Source: Limnothrix sp. FACHB-406
Lineage (GTDB): Bacteria; Cyanobacteriota; Cyanobacteriia; CACIAM-69d
Assembly (NCBI RefSeq): GCF_014698235.1
Contig: NZ_JACJSP010000017.1
Location: 31,534-95,533 of the forward strand
Length of the DNA stretch: 64,000 bases
Direction of reading: 5' to 3'
Shown here: piece by piece, positions 60,846 to 64,000 of the stretch
Layout: every line of letters begins with the position of its first letter
How positions within the stretch are numbered: position 1 is the stretch's first letter
The notes under the pieces: model-generated
Told to the model about the DNA's origin: nothing
Databases searched by the model: none
What the model saw: the letters and a program-made list of their open reading frames with translations, nothing else
Translations under genes and position numbers: made by a program

Positions 60846-62255
60846 ATGACCCTTGAATCGCTCGATCGCCGTTCGCGCATTGCCGTTGCTTCCAATGAGG
60901 CGAACGATGTGCGGTTTTTGTCCTCCACAGGTCAGGGATTTGATGGGGTTGTGGGCTATGGCACGGGTGGCCAAGTGGACTGCACCGGTTCGCTGCTGTT
61001 GTCGGGCCAGCATGTGGTGACGGCGGCTCACTGTGTGGCCGATCGCCTGGTGAGCGACAACAGCTATCAGGTGTATTTCGATGTGCCCGAGGGGCGACAG
61101 TCAGTGCGGGTGCAGCAAATTTTTGTCCACCCCAACTGGGACAGCTCTGATCCAGATTCCAACAATGATGTGGCGATTCTGTGGCTTACTTCTTCGGCTC
61201 CCGATGGGGCCGATCGCTACGATATTTACCGCAACGGCGATGAAGTGGGGCAGGTGGCGACCCTGGTGGGCTATGGTCAGCCGGGCACGGGTAGTGTTGG
61301 GGAACTAGTGGGTGATTTTCCCGCCATTCGTCGGTTAGGAACCAACCGCATTGATGGGCTAGGGGATGTTTTAAACCGCCAGTCAAATGTGGCCGTGTTG
61401 CCTGGAACCCAATTGATCTATGACTTTGACAATGGAACCGATCGCAATGATGGCCTAGGGCGTGATTTTGGCCTGCGCGATCGGGGCACTGGCAGCACTG
61501 AAGTGGGATCCAGCAGTGGCGACTCCGGGGGGCCTTTGTTTCTTGGCAACCGCGTGGCCGGGGTGGTGTCTTATGGCGCTGTGCCCCGGGCCACGGGAGC
61601 CGACGTGACCGGCGCAAACGACACCAGCTACGGCGAAATTTTTGCGGCGACCCGGCTTTCAGCCTTTGCCAGTTGGATTGACAGCACGATCGCGCGGACT
61701 CTTTCCAGCAGCGATCTGTTGATCGGCACCAATCGCCCCGATACCCTGTCCGGAAACCAAGGCAACGACACCCTTTCCGGTCGTGGTGGGAATGATTTTC
61801 TCTCCGGTGGTCGCGATGACGATCGCCTCGAAGGCGGTGATGGGGATGATGATCTGTATGGCAACCTGGGCAATGACCTGTTGTTTGGGGAAGCGGGCAA
61901 CGACAGCCTCTTCGGTGGTCAAGGCGATGACACGCTGATCGGCGGCGATGGGAATGATTGGCTGAGTGGCGATCGAGGAGTGGATTTGCTGACGGGTGGA
62001 GCTGGGGTCGATCGATTCATTCTCAATCCCACCACCGCCGACAGTAACCCTGCCCTGGCCGACATCATCACCGACTTCAGCGCGGAAGATGTGATTGGCC
62101 TCGCGGGAGGCTTAACGGCCAGTGCGATCGCCTTGGAATTGGGCAATCTGCGCAACACGCCAGGGACATTTATTCGTGGTGCAGGTGTTGTGTTGGGATT
62201 TGTCAACAACACCGATCCCAGTCAGTTAGCCGGCCGTTTTGAGGCGATCGGGTAA
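60846..62255 (+). CDS. Secreted trypsin-like serine protease with C-terminal RTX repeats
   Basis: The 469-residue protein joins a chymotrypsin-fold protease (about residues 20-275) to a block of hemolysin-type calcium-binding repeats (about 290-400). The catalytic triad is visible: His in [10 protein letters not shown], Asp in [10 protein letters not shown] and Ser in [16 protein letters not shown] nonapeptides such as [18 protein letters not shown] and [11 protein letters not shown] follow. A final beta-rich segment (about 400-469) lacks repeats and may hold the type I secretion signal. There is no N-terminal signal peptide. It likely leaves the cell by an ABC/TolC type I system; calcium would trigger folding outside. 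Confidence 0.9.
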   Translation: MTLESLDRRSRIAVASNEANDVRFLSSTGQGFDGVVGYGTGGQVDCTGSLLLSGQHVVTAAHCVADRLVSDNSYQVYFDVPEGRQSVRVQQIFVHPNWDSSDPDSNNDVAILWLTSSAPDGADRYDIYRNGDEVGQVATLVGYGQPGTGSVGELVGDFPAIRRLGTNRIDGLGDVLNRQSNVAVLPGTQLIYDFDNGTDRNDGLGRDFGLRDRGTGSTEVGSSSGDSGGPLFLGNRVAGVVSYGAVPRATGADVTGANDTSYGEIFAATRLSAFASWIDSTIARTLSSSDLLIGTNRPDTLSGNQGNDTLSGRGGNDFLSGGRDDDRLEGGDGDDDLYGNLGNDLLFGEAGNDSLFGGQGDDTLIGGDGNDWLSGDRGVDLLTGGAGVDRFILNPTTADSNPALADIITDFSAEDVIGLAGGLTASAIALELGNLRNTPGTFIRGAGVVLGFVNNTDPSQLAGRFEAIG

Positions 62256-62316
62256 CGTCGCTTGCTAGAACGGAGGGCAGTGCCCGCTTGCTTGGCCGTT
62301 CTTGAGGAATTACCCC

Positions 62317-63174
62317 ATGTCGTTTCCATCTCAGGACTACCAAATTGCTGTCATGGCTCGCGAGGAACTATCGATCGCGATCGATTGGGCGAGGGTAGAG
62401 GGTTGGAATCCTGGGCTACAGGACGCGGACTGTTTCTATGCAGCAGATCCCCAGGGATTTTTGGTGGGCAAGCTGGATCGCCAACCAATTGCCACCATTT
62501 CCGCTGTCAAATACGGCCATTCCTTTGGCTTCATTGGGTTTTATATCGTCCACCCAGACGCTCGGCATCAAGGCTATGGCATCCAAATTTGGCAGCGTGC
62601 CATCGAGATCCTTGAAGGCCGAACAATCGGCTTAGATGGCGTGGTTGCCCAACAAGAGAATTATCAAAAATCAGGATTTACCTTTGCCCATCGCAATATT
62701 CGCTTTGCGGGCATCAGCGATCGCGCTGACCAACTCCACCCCGACCTTGTGCCGCTATCCGCCATCCCCTTTGAGCAACTGAAACAGTGCGATCGTCGCT
62801 TTTTTCCTGAGCAACGCGAGCAATTTTTACGGGCTTGGATTGATCAGCCTGACGCTCAGTCCATGGGAATTTTGCAGGGCGATCGGCTCTGTGCCTATGG
62901 CGTGATTCGTGCGTGCCACACCGGCTACAAAATCGGCCCACTCAATGCTGAAACCCCTGATCTGGCTGATGCACTTATCCAAGCCTTGATGGCCACCCTT
63001 CCATTAGGATCAACCTTCTATTTAGATGTCCCTGAACCTAATCCGCAGGCGATCGAACTGGCCCAGAAATACAAAATGAAACCAGCTTTTGAAACTGCCC
63101 GAATGTACCGAGGGTGCTCGCCGGAGCTGCCTTTGGGTCAGATATTTGGCATTACCAGTTTTGAGCTGGGATAA
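62317..63174 (+). CDS. GNAT family N-acetyltransferase, two-domain
   Basis: The 285-residue protein has an N-terminal GNAT domain (about residues 10-130) with the acetyl-CoA motif VHPDARHQGYGIQIWQRAIE, and a second GNAT-like C-terminal domain (GPLNAETPDLADALIQALM onward), the plan of YitH-like acetyltransferases. GAGGA lies 8 nt before ATG 62317. The substrate is unknown. An AT-rich hairpin follows at 63290. Confidence 0.85.
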   Translation: MSFPSQDYQIAVMAREELSIAIDWARVEGWNPGLQDADCFYAADPQGFLVGKLDRQPIATISAVKYGHSFGFIGFYIVHPDARHQGYGIQIWQRAIEILEGRTIGLDGVVAQQENYQKSGFTFAHRNIRFAGISDRADQLHPDLVPLSAIPFEQLKQCDRRFFPEQREQFLRAWIDQPDAQSMGILQGDRLCAYGVIRACHTGYKIGPLNAETPDLADALIQALMATLPLGSTFYLDVPEPNPQAIELAQKYKMKPAFETARMYRGCSPELPLGQIFGITSFELG

Positions 63175-63289
63175 CCCTGGGTATCATCATGGAGCATCAA
63201 AGCATAGCTGCCTGACTGACCAGATCTAGGACGGTCACCAATTTTGACGGAGATCGCCGCACCAAAACTATTGCGTCCCTTAAGATTAT

Positions 63290-63319
63290 AAAATAGTAAA
63301 ATACGCGAAAAACTATTTT
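63290..63319 (+). terminator. AT-rich hairpin after the GNAT gene
   Basis: AAAATAGT (63290-63297) pairs with ACTATTTT (63312-63319). The stem ends in T residues, which gives it a terminator-like form. It lies in an AT-rich gap before the kinase fragment. Confidence 0.45.
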
Positions 63320-63446
63320 GCTATAGAAGTCTCTGTATCTTATTAGACCAAAATGTATGACTAATATACTGAAATTTTAAAAATAGTTGAAAAAATCTCA
63401 AAGTGCTTCCTTGTCTATTTCTGCGTCTTTTTCTGGGTCTACTCTA

Positions 63447-63914
63447 ATGCTGGTAAATTGTCAACTATCGGGTTATCAATTCATTGAAGAAATTTACCAA
63501 GGTTCTCGAACTGCTGTTTATCGCGGAATGCAGTTACCGTCACAACAGCCTGTTGTGATTAAAATTCTGCGATCAACTTATCCCAGTTTTGAGGAATTAT
63601 TGCAGTTCCGAAATCAGTACACGATTTCCCAAGCCTTGGACATGCCAGGACTCGTCCGCTCCTACGCTTTGGCCGCCTATGAAAATAGTTATGCATTAAT
63701 CATGGAAGATTTCGGAGGAATTTCTCTTCGTGAATATGCTCAAAATCAGCCATTATCTTTGCATGAAGTTTTGTCTATCGCTCTGCAATTGTCCGTAATT
63801 TTGGATTACTTGCATCAACGAAAAGTCATTCACAAAGATATTAAGCCGGCCAATATTTTGATTCATCCCTCCTCGGGAACAATTAAATTAACTGACTTTA
63901 GAGCTGATTTATAA
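63447..63914 (+). pseudogene. Truncated serine/threonine protein kinase
   Basis: From ATG 63447 about 155 residues match the N-lobe and start of the C-lobe of a protein kinase: a degenerate Gly loop (EEIYQGSRTAVYRG), catalytic-type VVIKILR lysine, and HKDIKPANILIH with the catalytic Asp. The chain then reads IKLTDFRADL and stops; the DFG motif is DFR and the activation loop and rest of the domain are missing. The sequence style resembles the N-terminus of the very large cyanobacterial kinase/ATPase/histidine kinase hybrids. No continuation is evident in the last 86 bp. AT-rich composition. Most likely a relic. Confidence 0.72.
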
Positions 63915-64000
63915 AGACAATATTAATCAGCCATCCCCGCTAATCGTTTCACCATCAAATGCATTAAGCAGCCGTAGATCATCCCTTCGCTCGTCTCCGA
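63915..64000. other. Window end, no feature seen
   Basis: The last 86 bp show no coding frame that continues the kinase and no recognised signal. Confidence 0.4.

Noticed and set aside
1..64000. CRISPR array, prophage or integrated element
   Set aside because: Tandem arrays here have 10-19-bp periods without unique spacers; the lysozyme-like gene at 37740 is isolated and has a membrane anchor; no integrase, capsid or tail genes were seen.

Overview
The window is chromosomal DNA from a cyanobacterium, probably filamentous. The evidence is the very high density of the HIP1 octamer GCGATCGC and its CGATCG core, together with cyanobacterial genes: btpA, gun4, ictB, hetZ/patU, an SLH-domain porin, a DUF4327 gene, a PDZ/DUF512 radical-SAM-like gene and a one-helix light-harvesting-like gene. 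The hetZ-patU pair is typical of filamentous lineages. Genus cannot be read from the sequence with confidence; a high-GC Limnothrix, Prochlorothrix or Leptolyngbya-like organism would fit. No rRNA, prophage, CRISPR array or intact insertion sequence is visible. One tRNA gene (Ser-GCU) is present.

Layout. 0.4-13 kb: a branched-chain amino acid/urea-type binding lipoprotein, tRNA-Ser, a NYN/LabA-family protein, leuA, a convergent thrC plus ubiquitin-like sulfur-carrier gene, a secreted alpha/beta hydrolase, btpA and a STAND (NB-ARC) protein. 13-25 kb: a thioredoxin-like 2Fe-2S ferredoxin, ftsX, a membrane-anchored peroxiredoxin Q, an envelope polysaccharide group (glycosyltransferase, priming sugar transferase, gmd), an oligopeptide-type binding lipoprotein, a PIN/TRAM protein, hemW and a PlsC-type acyltransferase. 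25-39 kb: a PDZ/DUF512 protein with a large insertion, a TolC-type outer membrane protein, a 2Fe-2S ferredoxin, an IS605-type remnant, phoX, a strongly expressed SLH porin, clpX, an alpha/beta hydrolase and a lysozyme-like enzyme. 39-50 kb: a DUF3598 gene divergent from pyk, clpP, a phosphoesterase, the light-harvesting-like gene with an HLR1-type site, hetZ-patU, nfu and a DUF4327 gene. 50-64 kb: a STAS protein, hemF, mrp, rodA, an AT-rich desaturase/hydroxylase island, ribE, gun4, ictB, an RTX-trypsin, a GNAT and a truncated protein kinase.

Functional themes. Photosynthesis and tetrapyrrole upkeep: btpA, hemW, hemF, gun4 and the light-harvesting-like gene. Fe-S handling: nfu, mrp and two ferredoxins. 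Cell envelope: ftsX, rodA, the polysaccharide genes, TolC, the porin and the lysozyme-like enzyme. Proteolysis: clpX and clpP, unusually about 5.8 kb apart. Most genes are single transcription units; hetZ/patU overlap by 8 nt, and the moaD-like gene lies 348 bp downstream of thrC on the same strand.

The intergenic DNA is full of short tandem arrays (12-19 bp units) and strong hairpins. The least explained items are a roughly 75-nt multi-stem element before the tolC-type gene, a three-hairpin terminator-ended region after the light-harvesting-like gene, an alternative-pairing hairpin beside hemF, the acidic insertion in the DUF512 protein, and a STAND protein that stops where its sensor domain should begin.
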